Assembly (NCBI GenBank): GCA_019614645.1
Contig: JABWDB010000001.1
Location: forward strand, 21,307,501 to 21,371,500
Direction of reading: 5' to 3'
Length of the DNA: 64,000 bases
From: Stratiolaelaps scimitus
Taxonomy: Eukaryota > Arthropoda > Arachnida > Mesostigmata > Laelapidae
The notes beneath the pieces are model-generated. The model was not told where the DNA came from. It saw only the letters and a list, made by a program, of their open reading frames with translations, and did not search any database. Both the position numbers and the translations under genes were made by a program. Positions 13,501-25,200 of this stretch are shown here, piece after piece; the stretch's first letter is position 1, and the number at the start of each line of letters is the position of its first letter.

Positions 13501-16500
13501 CTGTCGTCATTTCCCGACTTCACTCGAACTAACCGTTCATGTCGTTCGCGCAAGGTTCGGTGGTAGTCAGTTAAGATCAGAGCTCGTTATGGAAATATCC
13601 ACTTATAGCAACGACACAGATGCTCAGTTAACGGATTGCATCTGCAGTTAGACGCAATTAAGTCGGAGCGAAAAATGATGAGCTACAACGACTGGAAAAA
13701 TTTATGGAAGTGCGAAAACAAAGGAAAGCCGCAACAACAACAACTACAGAACAACTCGCATGGAGGAATCGGGCAATAGGAGGCATTCAAAGCAAAGGCT
13801 CGATATGGCTTGTGTAATAAAGGGCTCAATTAGATATATGAGAAATTTTCACTGTTGGAGCGATGCATATAATCATTAGTGTTGCTATAGTGCCTCTCCG
13901 AACGAGTAGGCGGAACGAGACGAATCCGTAAAGTGAATACAGGCTTCTTCAGGGCCTTGCGGTGTACAGCAGGGTTTCGCTGGCGGGCTCCACATCGTAT
14001 GCGTCAGTCGTCGGGGCAGGGTATCACGTGTAATAAATACGCTGTTGCGTCGCCACACTGCGACGCTTCTTGGGAACCATCAATGACTATGAATGGAGGT
14101 GGGACTAAGTGATGGCGGATGATAATATACAATAGAAAAAATTAGAAGGAAAATCGAAGTGCAGTAACTGACGAGCTCCTCCGCGAGTCACGCAGGGTAC
14201 CTGCAGAATGTGTGCAGCCGAAATCAACATGAAAGACATTGGGAATTTACACGTGTGACAAAATTGATCGCCTCCATCAATAGGTTGAGAACCTATAGCG
14301 AGCTGGAATGACGACTTTTAGGCTCTCATTTCAGCTAGCTATAATTATTAAGCATTGATAAACTGAAGTAAACGGTTTAGAGCGACGATTTTGTTTAGGA
14401 GAGGTCGCATCACCGATCCTGAACCCGATGGCATTCAAAAACGGCCACTTGACCTCGCCCACTTGCCAAATACGTGGTGTGGAAGACTTTACGCTATGTT
14501 GATTTGGAAGACTAAGTGAATATTTTATGAGGTTACCCCAGAAGGCTATGCTAGCAATTATGCCAGGATCTGAGAGCTACTCCATAATTTAACGACGTCA
14601 CGGGCGAGGAGCAACCCGCTCCATTCGATAGCGTAGTTATTGATCGTGATTCCTCACTTTAACAACACTATCAGCACGACCTGCACCCACGGAAAGATTA
14701 CATAGACACATTGAAAAGCTGTCTGATAATATACGAATCAATCAAATTGTCCTCCGAACCAATTTAGTGAAAAATGCCAACGTATCCCCGGGATTGTTGG
14801 TCTACTATCGATTGCTCGTAGATTCCCTAGTTCCGGATAACGAGCTGTCGGCTATGGCTGATCCCCTGGTCATTTTCACCAAGTCATCATCATGTGCCGC
14901 GAAATGCACGTATTGCAGAATACGCATTTGTCTTCGGAACCTATGCGGGCTGTCTGCTAGACAGTTTACCCTGATCCATTCTCGTTTTCCTCTAGTCCTG
15001 GCAGTTGCCCATCGTTCGTGCCTTCCTGCCTGCGCTAGTCTTCGATCCCCTTCATTCCCCCGCACCCGAGACCTTCAGTTCGTCCCATCGTGAAGCCGAC
15101 CGCTCATGCAACATTCAGTACCGTGCTACCCATCTGTCAAAGTTCGCTTGCCACCCTTGTCTGCCAGTCCACGTAGTGGCACAGCTGTGCGCTTAACCGC
15201 AATTCGAAGAGGTTTGCAGCTGCCGTCCGCCCTTTACGGGCCGTCTACGATCGCCACTGCGCAGAGTGCTGCGCAGGGTGTTACATGAATAACGACGGCT
15301 CCTACAGACCGTTTTGTCTTACAATCAAAAGCCTATGAATGTTTAGCCAAAGCGCAATTTTGTGGCGGAATGGTGGAAGAGGCGACGGTGACAGGTTCAC
15401 GGAGGACAGAATTCTGCTACTGCTGTTCTGCGACCGTGGTCGCTTTTCGACACCGCGCCGTATTCGTCCGCAGTCAGGAGGATGCGAATGCTGTTGTTGC
15501 CATGAGCTCCGGATGCTGCCCCCGTTACCTAACGATCACGTGAATCGCAGTGGAATCAAGCGGAGATCGAAAGCCTGGGGAGCTGGAGCTCGTGGCGCTG
15601 ATTCAGGGAAGACGTACCCGACATGGGTAGATAGAGGCGCCGCAGGAAATGGAGCCAACGGATAGAAGTGTTAGAGGAGTGGATAGCACTCGAGAAAAGT
15701 GCAGCATATGCCATTGTTTGTGATTGTTGCTCGTCCCTGTGGAAGGTACAAGTTCTGTGACAGATTGTAGATCGTATCACTAGGAACGGTGAGTTCAGAG
15801 GGACTCATGCAGGTGGTAGCATTGATAAAAGATGGTACAGAGACCTGATGATTGTGAGACGGAGTTAGCTTCGAAACAACTGAATAATTGCATTGTCCGG
15901 TTGCACAGGGAGTTAGATGAGAGGCATGTAAACAGACAGATGTCTAGGAAAGGATACTATGTGTCCGGAAGTGAATGCTATGTAACAACTGGTGAAGAAG
16001 TCTCACTATGACACCACAATCCTGGTAGACTAATGAACGAAAAAAAGTCTTTTTAGTTTGATTAAAACACTACTCTCCTGTGTGAGTAATGAATTACTAG
16101 GGGCAACTCACACAGCATATTTTATTTCATACTCAATATCATCGTAATATTTATTCGCTTCGTCAGAGAGAAATGTACCATGTAATCATTGAGCGTAGAC
16201 GCCTCTTATGCATTCATTTCTAGGTGTAGCTAGTCCAAGTTCCGTCTTATAAAATACAATACGAATGTGAGAGCTTCAGAGTCGAGCGAGTTGTTGGTAG
16301 CTTTGGCACAAAAAAAGCCGTTAGATAAATGATCGATCTAAGTCTGCGGTACTGTTTGTTGAAGCATATAGCATTGGTGGTTAATTATTCGTTAATAATG
16401 CACAGCTATTCAACAAACCGTACAATGTATACCACTGGCCGCAAAGGGGTATTAAGAAAGTTGATTTTTCTCCAATTGAGTCGTTTATGTTGGGCTTTTT

Positions 16501-16963
16501 ACGAGAAGTGTTTATCACGAAGCAACCGCGATGACGAAACAGGATTACGTCAATAAGGCAACAGGCCAGCGGTTGCAGGGCAACAGGTAAATTACAGTGG
16601 TAGAACACGATACGTGCAAAAACTGCTGTGAGTCACTCGATCCCACGATTATTAGAACGATTATTATCATTATTTCTAGCACTACTACTACTCGTACTAA
16701 TATCACTATTATGAGAATGAAATGCTCCGTTTTACGATACAAAAAAAATGTCTAGATATTACGTATGCCCAAGTCACCGAAACCTTGTCGCGTCCGTCCG
16801 GTGGTGTTATTTCAGGTATATGGAGACGTGCACAGCCTGTCCCGTGAAGTACCCGTGGTTGGGCAACTACGAGGGAGGCCACGAGGGACGCAACCTCATT
16901 GATATCCTTGAAGAACAGAAGGAGAAGGATAACGAGGAGGATGCGAACGTTCGCAGGAGGTAG
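144..16963 (+). CDS. Chitin deacetylase, 3' part of gene (five exons; 5' end outside window)
   Basis: Exons 144-410, 2265-2438, 5758-5932, 11330-11439 and 16816-16963 join in one open frame ending at TAG 16961-16963. The product is the C-terminal half of a polysaccharide deacetylase (NodB/carbohydrate esterase 4 fold), which removes N-acetyl groups from chitin in arthropod cuticle or other chitinous matrices. The visible sequence starts at the second His of the metal-binding His box (T-H-R), continues through the R-A-P-F motif and the F-F-H-V-N-W motif, and ends in a Cys-rich tail (PWQCEKRTPAC, YMETCTACPVKYPW) typical of arthropod deacetylases. The catalytic TFDD motif, signal peptide and any chitin-binding or LDLa domains must lie upstream. 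The tail most resembles insect CDA3/CDA4-type enzymes, but I cannot assign the subgroup without alignment. The protein ends with a charged stretch rich in Glu, Lys and Arg. Confidence 0.92.
748..770 (+). repeat. Dispersed 23-base repeat, copy 1
   Basis: The sequence GAGAACTTAAGCATTGTAAA plus ATT is identical to 19157-19179. The second copy lies just downstream of a tRNA-like box A/box B pair, so both are probably remnants of one SINE family. Confidence 0.5.
1496..1527. repeat. (TA)n microsatellite
   Basis: An uninterrupted alternation of T and A over about 32 bases, inside a deacetylase intron. Confidence 0.95.
2265..2438 (+). CDS. Deacetylase exon 2 of 5 visible
   Basis: The acceptor is CTTAACAG and the donor is CTGAG|GTAAGAG. 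It reads R-C-L-N-G-R-C-A-T-K-S-F-P-G-L-W-E-M-P-L, the conserved P-x-L-W-E-M-P region that follows the R-A-P-F motif in arthropod deacetylases. It then carries the Cys pair G-H-C-V-L-A-D-Q-C and ends F-L-R. Both ends are phase 2 and join cleanly to the flanking exons. Confidence 0.93.
3142..3165. repeat. (TA)n microsatellite
   Basis: An uninterrupted TA alternation in a deacetylase intron. Confidence 0.9.
3836..3853 (+). repeat. Poly-G tract
   Basis: A run of G broken by a single C, on the transcribed-sense strand of a deacetylase intron. G-runs of this kind can form quadruplexes. The exact length may also be a sequencing artefact. Confidence 0.8.
5758..5932 (+). CDS. Deacetylase exon 3 of 5 visible (motif 5)
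   Basis: The acceptor is TTTATAG. The exon reads R-H-Y-T-S-N-R-A-P-L-G-L-F-F-H-V-N-W; in this family the His of the F-x-H-x-x-W segment corresponds to motif 5 of the NodB fold. It continues Y-F-V-T-M-Q-Q-A-L-L-W-M, the last conserved strand-helix of the domain. It ends in phase 0 after P-K-K, with a non-canonical GC donor (AAG|GCAAGT). Confidence 0.93.
5933..11329 (+). other. Deacetylase intron with GC-AG boundaries (phase 0)
   Basis: The donor at 5933 is GCAAGT after AAG, a perfect donor consensus except for C at position +2. The acceptor is GTTTCCAG at 11322-11329. The phase-0 join K-K|V-P-E-L-R is the only one I found that connects the two deacetylase exons in frame. The 5.4 kb interior has (GA)n at 7922-7937 and no recognised gene. 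Confidence 0.78.
11330..11439 (+). CDS. Deacetylase exon 4 of 5 visible (Cys-rich tail)
   Basis: This short exon of 110 bases reads V-P-E-L-R-D-F-A-P-W-Q-C-E-K-R-T-P-A-C-N, then I-A-T-T-C and R-R-G-E-L. The pattern P-W-x-C, A-C-N-I, T-C matches the cysteine-rich region after the NodB domain of arthropod chitin deacetylases. The donor is CTCAG|GTATTT, phase 2, completing Arg with the G of the last exon. Confidence 0.85.
11440..16815 (+). other. Last deacetylase intron (phase 2)
   Basis: This GT-AG intron of 5.4 kb ends at TTATTTCAG 16807-16815. It includes two GC-richer blocks (about 12600-13500 and 14950-15650) with overlapping chance open frames on both strands. None of them shows domain motifs or consistent splice signals. 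Confidence 0.75.
16816..16963 (+). CDS. Deacetylase last exon with stop
   Basis: It reads R-Y-M-E-T-C-T-A-C-P-V-K-Y-P-W, the hallmark C-terminal motif of arthropod chitin deacetylases (R-Y-M-x-T-C-x-x-C-P-x-x-Y-P-W). It continues with a Gly-rich linker and an acidic/basic tail ending R-R-R and TAG. No chitin-binding domain follows the motif, so the C-terminus ends here. Confidence 0.93.
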
Positions 16964-17590
16964 GAGCAATATTGACGACGCTCCGAAGCCGGCTATCTCC
17001 ACTACAGGACAGCCGTCAAGGACAGATCTTCATAAAAGTTGCCGGGAAAGCATTGGCGGTGTTTTCGAAGAAATTTTACCGCGCGTTATCGTAAGTGAAC
17101 AACAAATTGGGCGCCACTTAATAATCAAAACAGGTCGAGCAAGTAATTTCCGCCCCCGTTCGAAGTCAATGCATATGCGATTCGTTAGTGAGTTTGGTTA
17201 TTAGCATGTGTTACATGAGCAATGCTTGCATGTCCCGCGATCAGTTCATCTCTAGAGGGCTGCAATCTCTACGTACAAGCAGAAACATGGGAGAGAAATC
17301 TTTTGTTCTGATATTGCGTTTTCATCCGAAAGAGCGAAGCAACATGGCGTAGGTCCGCCATGCGATATTTCGTTTGACAACAAGAATTAATAAGGGTCTT
17401 TTGCGCTAACGATAAAATAATCAGGGGCCCATTCCAACAGTCGACTTATGTATATTTTCAAGAACGTGGAGCTACCTGCGTTCACCAGACCATTGACGAT
17501 GTGTTTATTATCATGAAATGTTATAATTATAATTTGTGTATTATAATTATAAAAATAGATTTCTATTGATGATGTTTATTAGTAGTGGTA

Positions 17591-17591
<1 letters not shown>

Positions 17592-17640
<49 letters not shown>

Positions 17641-17641
17641 G
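17592..17641. repeat. (TA)n microsatellite
   Basis: About 50 bases of TA alternation with one C interruption near 17629, just past the deacetylase gene. Confidence 0.95.
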
Positions 17642-17665
17642 AGATTTCTGTTGAGTAAATATAAA

Positions 17666-17738
17666 AATAAACAGAGAGCAAAGGCGAACCATGTATCGAC
17701 TATTGATGACTTAACAGTATGACAGAGATATAAATAAA
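17666..17738 (+). terminator. Candidate polyadenylation signals of the deacetylase gene
   Basis: AATAAA occurs at 17666-17671 and again at 17733-17738, about 700-775 bases after the stop. In this AT-rich stretch such hexamers are common by chance, so the assignment is weak. Confidence 0.25.
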
Positions 17739-18130
17739 CGATTTTTCAACAATTCGATCATTTGTTCTTTTCTGAATGCTACCCTTCGCAGTACTAAATT
17801 TCAAATCATCGAATGATAGTTTATTTGGAAGAGTTGCAAGAGTAACAGAAAAATATAGCAACATCCTTTCCAAACAGACGTTGAAGACTGAAGAGAATAT
17901 CCACCAACTAAATATTAAAGGTATTTAGCCGTTGAGCCATAAAAAGGTTATATTTGCAAATCAATCGCTATCGTAAAATCTGCGCATTTCAAGTGGCACT
18001 TTGCCTTTCGAATCCCTCTTATTTAACCTAGTTGATGATTGATGTATCTAAAACAAATACAGTCAAACTGTGATCTAGTTATCGATACTTTTAAAATAAT
18101 ACATAAGGATATAGAACTAAACATTTTGAG

Positions 18131-18170
<40 letters not shown>
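18131..18170. repeat. Self-complementary (TA)n tract
   Basis: CATACATA at the left and TATGTATG at the right flank a TA alternation, so the whole 40 bases can fold on itself. Confidence 0.9.
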
Positions 18171-18336
18171 CTGATGAAATAAATTCAATTGGCCAATATG
18201 TTAAGGGTATTGACCTTCGATGTTGACATCACGCGTACCACAAATATTGATGTTTTGGTTTATCAGCATTTGGGGTAACTCATCATACTGAAGATTTATA
18301 GAATGAATATTCGCTACCAGCGACATCTACCGTTTT

Positions 18337-18356
18337 ATGAAGCAATGACGAAAGTG
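18337..18356 (+). repeat. Dispersed motif ATGAAGCAATRMCGAAAG, degenerate copy
   Basis: It matches the first part of the longer shared segment at 28198 and 31829 and then diverges. It is probably a fragment of a repeat family. Confidence 0.3.
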
Positions 18357-18416
18357 GTTAAATTGTGGTTGAGCGTATACATTTACTTCTATTGGTAGAG
18401 GCATAACCACAATATC

Positions 18417-18640
18417 TGGGGATCGAACCAGCGGTTTGTGATCGGTTCGATCTCCACAAATCGTGGTTTGCTGGGATATGGTTAACATTACCTTGCCTTC
18501 ACATAGGTCTGTTGGAGAAAGCTCAACCGGCCGAATCCGGCTAAAAAAGGGAGAGCATCGATGAATAATTCCTGGTCCTGGCCAACACAATAATTGCTCG
18601 AATGAGTCCCCTCTCCTGCCAGGTCCTTGACGCAATGGTA
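18417..18640 (-). mobile_element. Possible tRNA-derived SINE fragment
   Basis: On the minus strand TGGTTCGATCCCCA (18417-18430) is a near-perfect tRNA box B (GGTTCGANTCC). A matching box A was not clear, and the 5' boundary is a guess. This could be a SINE piece or a decayed tRNA gene. Confidence 0.35.
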
Positions 18641-19077
18641 CACAGCGGTAGTGAGCCTGCCATAGAAGGACTACAGCTGAGGGTCATCATCTATGGAAAA
18701 AAAATGTGGTTTCGCTTGTTTGACAGATAATTGGTTATATGTTGCTATTTACAAATATTTATGGTCTATTTGGTCTAGATATTCTAGATTGGGCTAGAGA
18801 ACTTTACTAGGAGTATATGTTCTTAGATGTAGTTCACGTTCAGCGGGTACAAGTGTCGCCCACTTTCATTATTAACTAATAAATTTAATTCTATAAATAA
18901 AAAAATAAATTTTATTCCTAATTACTGTATGTTTGAATAAATCAGCTTTTGTTCCATCCCTTATTATTATTATTATAGTTGAAAACAGATAGGACTCATA
19001 TGCCGGAAAAAGAGATGTTCTTATTAAGGGTCGCTTCACTTTGAATTTGGCACACATACATATTAACTCGACTCTCG

Positions 19078-19180
19078 CCCGTCAGCGCGGTGGCTTGGAC
19101 GCTGGGTGAAGAAAGACGGAGGCCGCAGGTTCGGGTCCTCGCGACGTCTCCTATGAGAGAACTTAAGCATTGTAAAATTT
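19078..19180 (+). mobile_element. tRNA-derived SINE fragment
   Basis: TGGCTTGGACGCTGG (19091-19105) resembles a tRNA box A and GGTTCGGGTCC (19128-19138) a box B, at tRNA-like spacing. The flanks do not pair as an acceptor stem, so this is not an intact tRNA. The 23-base segment at 19157-19179 recurs exactly at 748, as expected for the body of a repeat. Confidence 0.5.
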
Positions 19181-21968
19181 GAAGCCCCTTCATAAAAACT
19201 CTACCATACCTTATCTGAATTTGACTCTGAATTCTAGTCGCTTGACGTACAATGAAAGCGAGGCTGTGCCTTTCACAACGTGCCCAAATGGGCCGGTATG
19301 ATATTGACGCTCTGTTCTTCTCGAAAGTTACCAGTTTTGCAGCACGTTCACGAAACACTTGTATACTTGTTCACATTATCATGGGAATTATACACAATTG
19401 AAGCGTGATTGCCTTTTCTATAAATGGCGTCCTTTCATAATATACTGCAAATGTGCCACGACTCGATACACTTTTCAATATCTACTAAATAACACGTGAA
19501 AATAGATTCAATGTTATGACGAATATTGCTAGTGTTAGATAGCGCAACTCATAGGGAATAGGGAGAGTGTCTGGAAAGAAGCACGTGACGTCTGGAGTCG
19601 GTCTATCGTACGGATGTATCGTCTCGCCCTGTCTCGTCGACTTTATTGCGCTCTATCGGGACTGATCACCTCTGCTCGCGCGAGTTCTCACTATCTGACA
19701 CCCCTATGCGACGTCACGTCAATATTGCACCATCACCACCCTCATGTGTCTCTCTCTCTCTCTTTCTCGATGCGCCTGTCCATCAAAATATTAGTCGCCG
19801 TTGCGATCGCCGCCTCGTCGTTTTCTCAGGCTCCTCGCCTCTGTCTTCTGCGCCTACTCGGCTGGCCGCACCCGTTCCCAGCCGCAGCTTTTTGTTTAAG
19901 GCAATAATAGCGTTTCCTCGTCTCGTTCCAGCGGTCCCCTAAGGTCCCCGTCGGCCTCTTCATTCGCACTTTTCCAAGCCGAAACTTTTGGCCTAGCCGC
20001 ACGGGCAGCTGTCAGACAGTCAGTCGGCTTCTGCGTCTTAAAATTTCACGCTAACGCACATATGCGCACAGAAGAATCGGTAAAGGTGAGCGAACAGGGC
20101 GGACAAAACCGCCTCGGTCAAATTCACTAGCGGTTTCATCTAGGGCGCCAATGAACTCGTTCGTGCTCGACTGGCACTGGAGCAGGCGAGCCGGCAGAGC
20201 GTCCATTCAGAAGGGAAGGAACATTTATACGCACTGTGTTTGGGATAAGTGGTGAGCCAACCGGCGTGGCTGAGCCGTTGCTTGATCGTGGTATAGCATA
20301 ATAGCAGAACGGTGTTCATATAAACCGAGTGGACTGATATCAATTGATTTTTTCATCCGTCAGCTCCGCGAACACTTCGAAATTCACCATTATTCTCGTG
20401 CTGTAACCAGGAATATTTGTAAAACAAAAGAGCTCGAACAAACTAAAATATCTAATTGAGAAATGGCGGGGGCGAAGAGGCGTACCAGGTCAGTTCTCAC
20501 TAAACGACTCTCGGGTTTTGATCGATTCTAGGCTATTCACTGGTGTGGTCCCACCTTATTTAGAGTTATATAAGGCCTGCTGAGTAGCAGCCAGCTCATT
20601 TGTTATTAACCGGTCACAGTCAACCTAGCTTTAGGTGATTCCAATCCCTGCATCGAATGCACAGTGGTAATCTCGAGCTTTATGCCTGTCCCCGGCAAGA
20701 ATACGGATATGCGTATCGCGCGTAGGTTGCAAGCCTTCCAGGGCTCTTCGCTACCGCGCACATCCATAATGCGGTGCTGGTTGGCTACAAATGTCAGGAC
20801 AATGGCCTTTGATGGCTCGGAAAGAAGCAGTAAAGGTCCTCCTCATTGAGTGTAATCAACATTGTAAAGCACAGCCCCTTGCAGCTCTAGCTATCAGCCA
20901 GCGCGGGGATATACGACATTTGACGAGGGTATATGCAAGTGAATAATAGTGTATGAAAGTCACAATTGAGATATGCGTATAGTCATGTGAAGCAATACAA
21001 TGTATGATATTAATCAACGATGTATCAACTGCAATGGTTATACTAGATGCGGGCAGTGAAATTTCTGTCAATATCCATACTGCTAGCAATCATGGGATAA
21101 TTTTCCGAAAGGCAGCCGACCCCGTAAACCCATAGCAGGATTGACTTCATCTAATTATCTGACATTTACCGGAATAGGTCAGTTTATACGATAGGGTTAT
21201 CATTGCGTGTTTCAAAGCATGTAACGCCCATGCCATCGCTATTGTTGACGCGCCAAGGTAGCTGGGTGTTCGGAGAAAAGCTACGAAAACCTAGGGCAGC
21301 CTAACCTATGTCTGATGATTTCAAAACGTGTCATTCCACGTTCGTTTGTTGTTTCCTTCGTTCTAAACACATACGTAATTAGCAATGTTTATTTATATGA
21401 AACAAAAGGGAAAGAAATAATATCCAGAAAAGAAAACCGTTGGGGATGGAAACATCGCTCAAAATTTCAGTACATAGCACTTCAAGATTTTCGTCAAAGT
21501 TTGACGCCCTCTGGTCTAACTTGCTGTGACAGTTCCTTTTTGCGACTCTTCGTTTTCGTTCTACGTCAGCGTACACGACACGTTGAAATACGTAATACTA
21601 CAGCGAAAAATGTAGAGAAAAAGTTCAGAAAATTGCAGGACACCTTCGGATCCGTTAAACTTTGATTAGTGGACGTTGGGGATGCGAACCTTTCCGAACA
21701 CCCTGTAAATGTTGAGAACTCTTCGATAGGTCGATCCCATACTAAAAGTATACCACAATGCCTTACATGCGTCAGCTGTCATTCGCTTTCCTAAGTTTGC
21801 TAATAGATGTTCAAAACTTGGGGGCGATGAGACGAAGGGATATACACCAATTGAATATTCATGGTTCAACCCTACCATCCGCATATCCATTCTCTGAACA
21901 AAAAACAGGCCACGACGAGAGCTCAGCAATTCAATCATACATAGGTCAATATGTTCTTGGATAGTGAG

Positions 21969-22007
21969 CTTGGATAGCAACTTTGAGCTCTTGGATAGCA
22001 ACTTTGA
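21969..22007 (+). repeat. 21-bp tandem duplication
   Basis: CTTGGATAGCAACTTTGA occurs at 21969 and again at 21990 in direct tandem with period 21. It lies outside any recognised gene. Confidence 0.85.
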
Positions 22008-23775
22008 AAGTACACAGGTTCAGAGAGGGAGCTAGCTGATGTCTTAATATTATCTGCATTATTCTCACTCATCGTGGTGTGGTACCATCTCTATTGTACG
22101 TATCTATGGTTAGGTGTATGCATACGAAAGGGTCTTGGACTCCGACAAATTATCGGTCAATTGCTCGTTTGATACAGTTACTTGGAAGTTGGACATGATT
22201 GAGGACCAATCTGTAGTACTCGAAATGTGTCCCGTAAATTCTGTCTTTTCGATTCCCCTTGTGCCTTTGGGTGGATTTTGTTGGCTGCCCGTTATTGTTG
22301 GATTGGTGGAATGTCTACTTGACTGATACCACGTATACCTCAGCGCTCCTCTTTATATATGCAATATTTATGCAAATTCCTAAACTAGATAATAACATCG
22401 TTACATTAATTATTTAATAATCTCCGTAAGATATATAATTGCCATATAGACAAATATATACGAAGCAATAAAACGGAAAACTGTTAGTCAACTAGCGAAA
22501 CGAGACAAGAGCAATGAGCCGAAATACACCCCGCTGAAAAACACCTCGTTGATTCAAGTTCGCTCATGCGAAACGACAGCAAAATTGAAACAGCAACCCC
22601 GCTCCCTTCAATGACCGCTCAAAGCAGTATCCCAGTGTAACTTTTCGCGCTGTCTACGTAAATGGGTACGCCAGACAAAAACTGCTCCGAGTATTGTTCA
22701 TGCTTCCTAGCTGATTGATTAGATATAAATTCTAAATTCTAAAAGTTGAACTTTTGAGGTCGTCTAGCGTTTGTCTTTCAAGTGATCCCACGCAGGAGTG
22801 GGCGTGTATTATAACTAGTGGTGTGTCTAGCTCATGTCGTAACGGTAAACACCGTACGATAATCGCCTCTCGATCCCCGCTTTCGATAAATGAGCGCTTG
22901 TGGCTGGCAAACAAGCGAGCTGCTGGTTGACCATGGAAATGAGTTGAAGTCCGTTTGCGTATTTTGCGTCGGATTATCGGATTTTAAGTAAGGACGAAGT
23001 TTGTCCTTCGCTGGTTTGGTGCCTTATTATATAGAAATGTTACTTTATCGTATTTGGATTTATGACGATAACAGGTTTGATGGCGTCAAATTCGTTTACT
23101 TTTCCGATTTTAAGGCGTTCACACGTGTAGTATGCAAGCTAGTACGAAAATCTCGAAAAAGTAAGAAATTAATAAACAAAAAAAAGTGTTTACTACGATG
23201 CTATTTAGCTTTAGGCATGTATGTTTCATAGCTTTACGCATGTGACACTTACAGGTTTTGGTCTTTGATATGCTTATCATATTTCGACAGACTGACTTAC
23301 TTGTCTATTCTTATGCTAACTAGATGTTGTAGATGTACTTACTTTTGAAATTGAAACATGTAGATTTAAGATATCTCCAACTATTTAAGCGGTTTAGTCC
23401 GCTTTGGTCTATGCCCAAGCGTTTTTGAGTTGCAAAAATAATTCAAGGTGTCTTTTTACCTTAAAGTAGCAGTGTTGTTTATATGATACATAGAGTCAAG
23501 AAACTCCTTCATCAGCAAAAGCACCCTTGCATCCCAAGTGAATAATAATAATGTCTCCTTTATTCCTTCCCTCGCCCAGTCGCGTAATGTAACTGCAACT
23601 CTTGTGTACACTAATAGAAATACTCTATATCTCATTACTGGCTCGATTTCCGTATCATATTGTAACAGGCGCAACCTACATCCCACACGCGGCTATCTGG
23701 CGCTACTGAAACATGTTGCACTAACAGCTGCGACAAAATAAACCCAATTCTATTAATAAACGAACAATGATTTTC

Positions 23776-23806
<31 letters not shown>

Positions 23807-23818
23807 TATATAATCGTG
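23776..23818. repeat. Poly-A followed by (TA)n
   Basis: An A-run of about 14 bases runs directly into TA alternation. This is a common end structure of retroposed elements but is not diagnostic. Confidence 0.8.
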
Positions 23819-24779
23819 GGCAAAGCAGTTTTTTTTTTACAATTTTCTCCGCTGCCGGCAATCAAAACGACAATATATTAATTACAAATGTGATAACTGA
23901 ATGCCACTTATCAAAGGCTATCGTCACCTCACTCATTTCCAGGTAAACGCAATGTGCACAAGCCGACTCATCAGTAGGAAAGAGACAATTTTTTTTTGAT
24001 CATCTCAAACAAAGGGGCCCTAGCCATTGTCTCAATTATATTCAACTCTAAAAAGTGCAATTATTGCACATGAAATTATTGAGATACAAGCTTCCCTATT
24101 TTTAGAGGGACGCCTTTCCTTTGACGTCTGTTAGCTGGTTTCCTGATATTAGTCCGATGTGTTAAGATATCCACGAGCAGGGCAACGGACACCGGAGGCT
24201 CGAAAGGATTATCCTTCAACCATCTCCTGCTATCGCTAGGCAGAAGCATCACCACAGCTGGATGCACGTGTCGCGACCCGACAGAATGGCAGCCTTTAAT
24301 ATTTCAGATGATGGAGGCCAGGAAATGAACGTTCAGAACATCCGCAAACAACAGCAGCTATGCCTAGATTGCCGTATATACGAGCAATTTATTCGATAGA
24401 TATTCTTCATACAAAACGATATTCCTAATTGTGTTCCCCTTGGTGGTCTGACAACCGTTGGAAACTTCTGAAACATCCTAATGCAAAAGTTTCGTAGTTG
24501 TTTCATCACGACAACCGGCTCAAAATAGATGTCTGGGAAAATGTGATTGCGCGAAGCAATATTCGTGTTCTCATTAACCATAAGGCGCAATTAGATGAGC
24601 AATCATTGAAGTTATTATATATAGTATAATAATAAGGTATAATGGAAATACTATTGAGGAGCACTCGGTCGTTGAATCATGGGAGAACTAGGCGCAGGCA
24701 GAATGTGGACATATTCAGTATTGGCAAACCGTTATGATTACATGTAATAATATCCATTTGCCGGCTGTCAGCCAGCTCC

Positions 24780-25200
24780 GCACTTACTTCTCCTCGTGGC
24801 CCACGTGGGGCTCTCGAAACGGGGTCTGAAGTACGCTTCATTCACACGCTTTGTCGGAGCAGGAGAGACGAAACTCAGCCCGAACGATCTGTCGATCAAG
24901 TAAGAAATTGAAAAAAAACTGATTGGCAGAACAAGATAAAGCGGTTCACGCCAGTACGCCTGCTCTGCTCTGTCAAACGCCGCCAAAGGGTCACGGCGGC
25001 CGCAGCCACTATCGGGCCCAACCCCGAACGCATGCTCTGAACAAAACGCAAACGATCGTACGCGATCGTACGTTCAGTGAAACGCCGCATGTGCTGCTGC
25101 TGGTGGCGGGTGCAGCGAGACGCCGTTCAAACGCGACCCGTTCCGCTCAATACCACTCGGATCCGTCGGACGCTCATGAGCCGTCCGGTCCATGACACTC
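24780..25200. other. GC-richer block, no gene recognised
   Basis: CpG-containing sequence with overlapping open frames on both strands; the translations are Arg/Ala-rich and carry no motif. It could be a regulatory or untranslated region. Confidence 0.35.
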
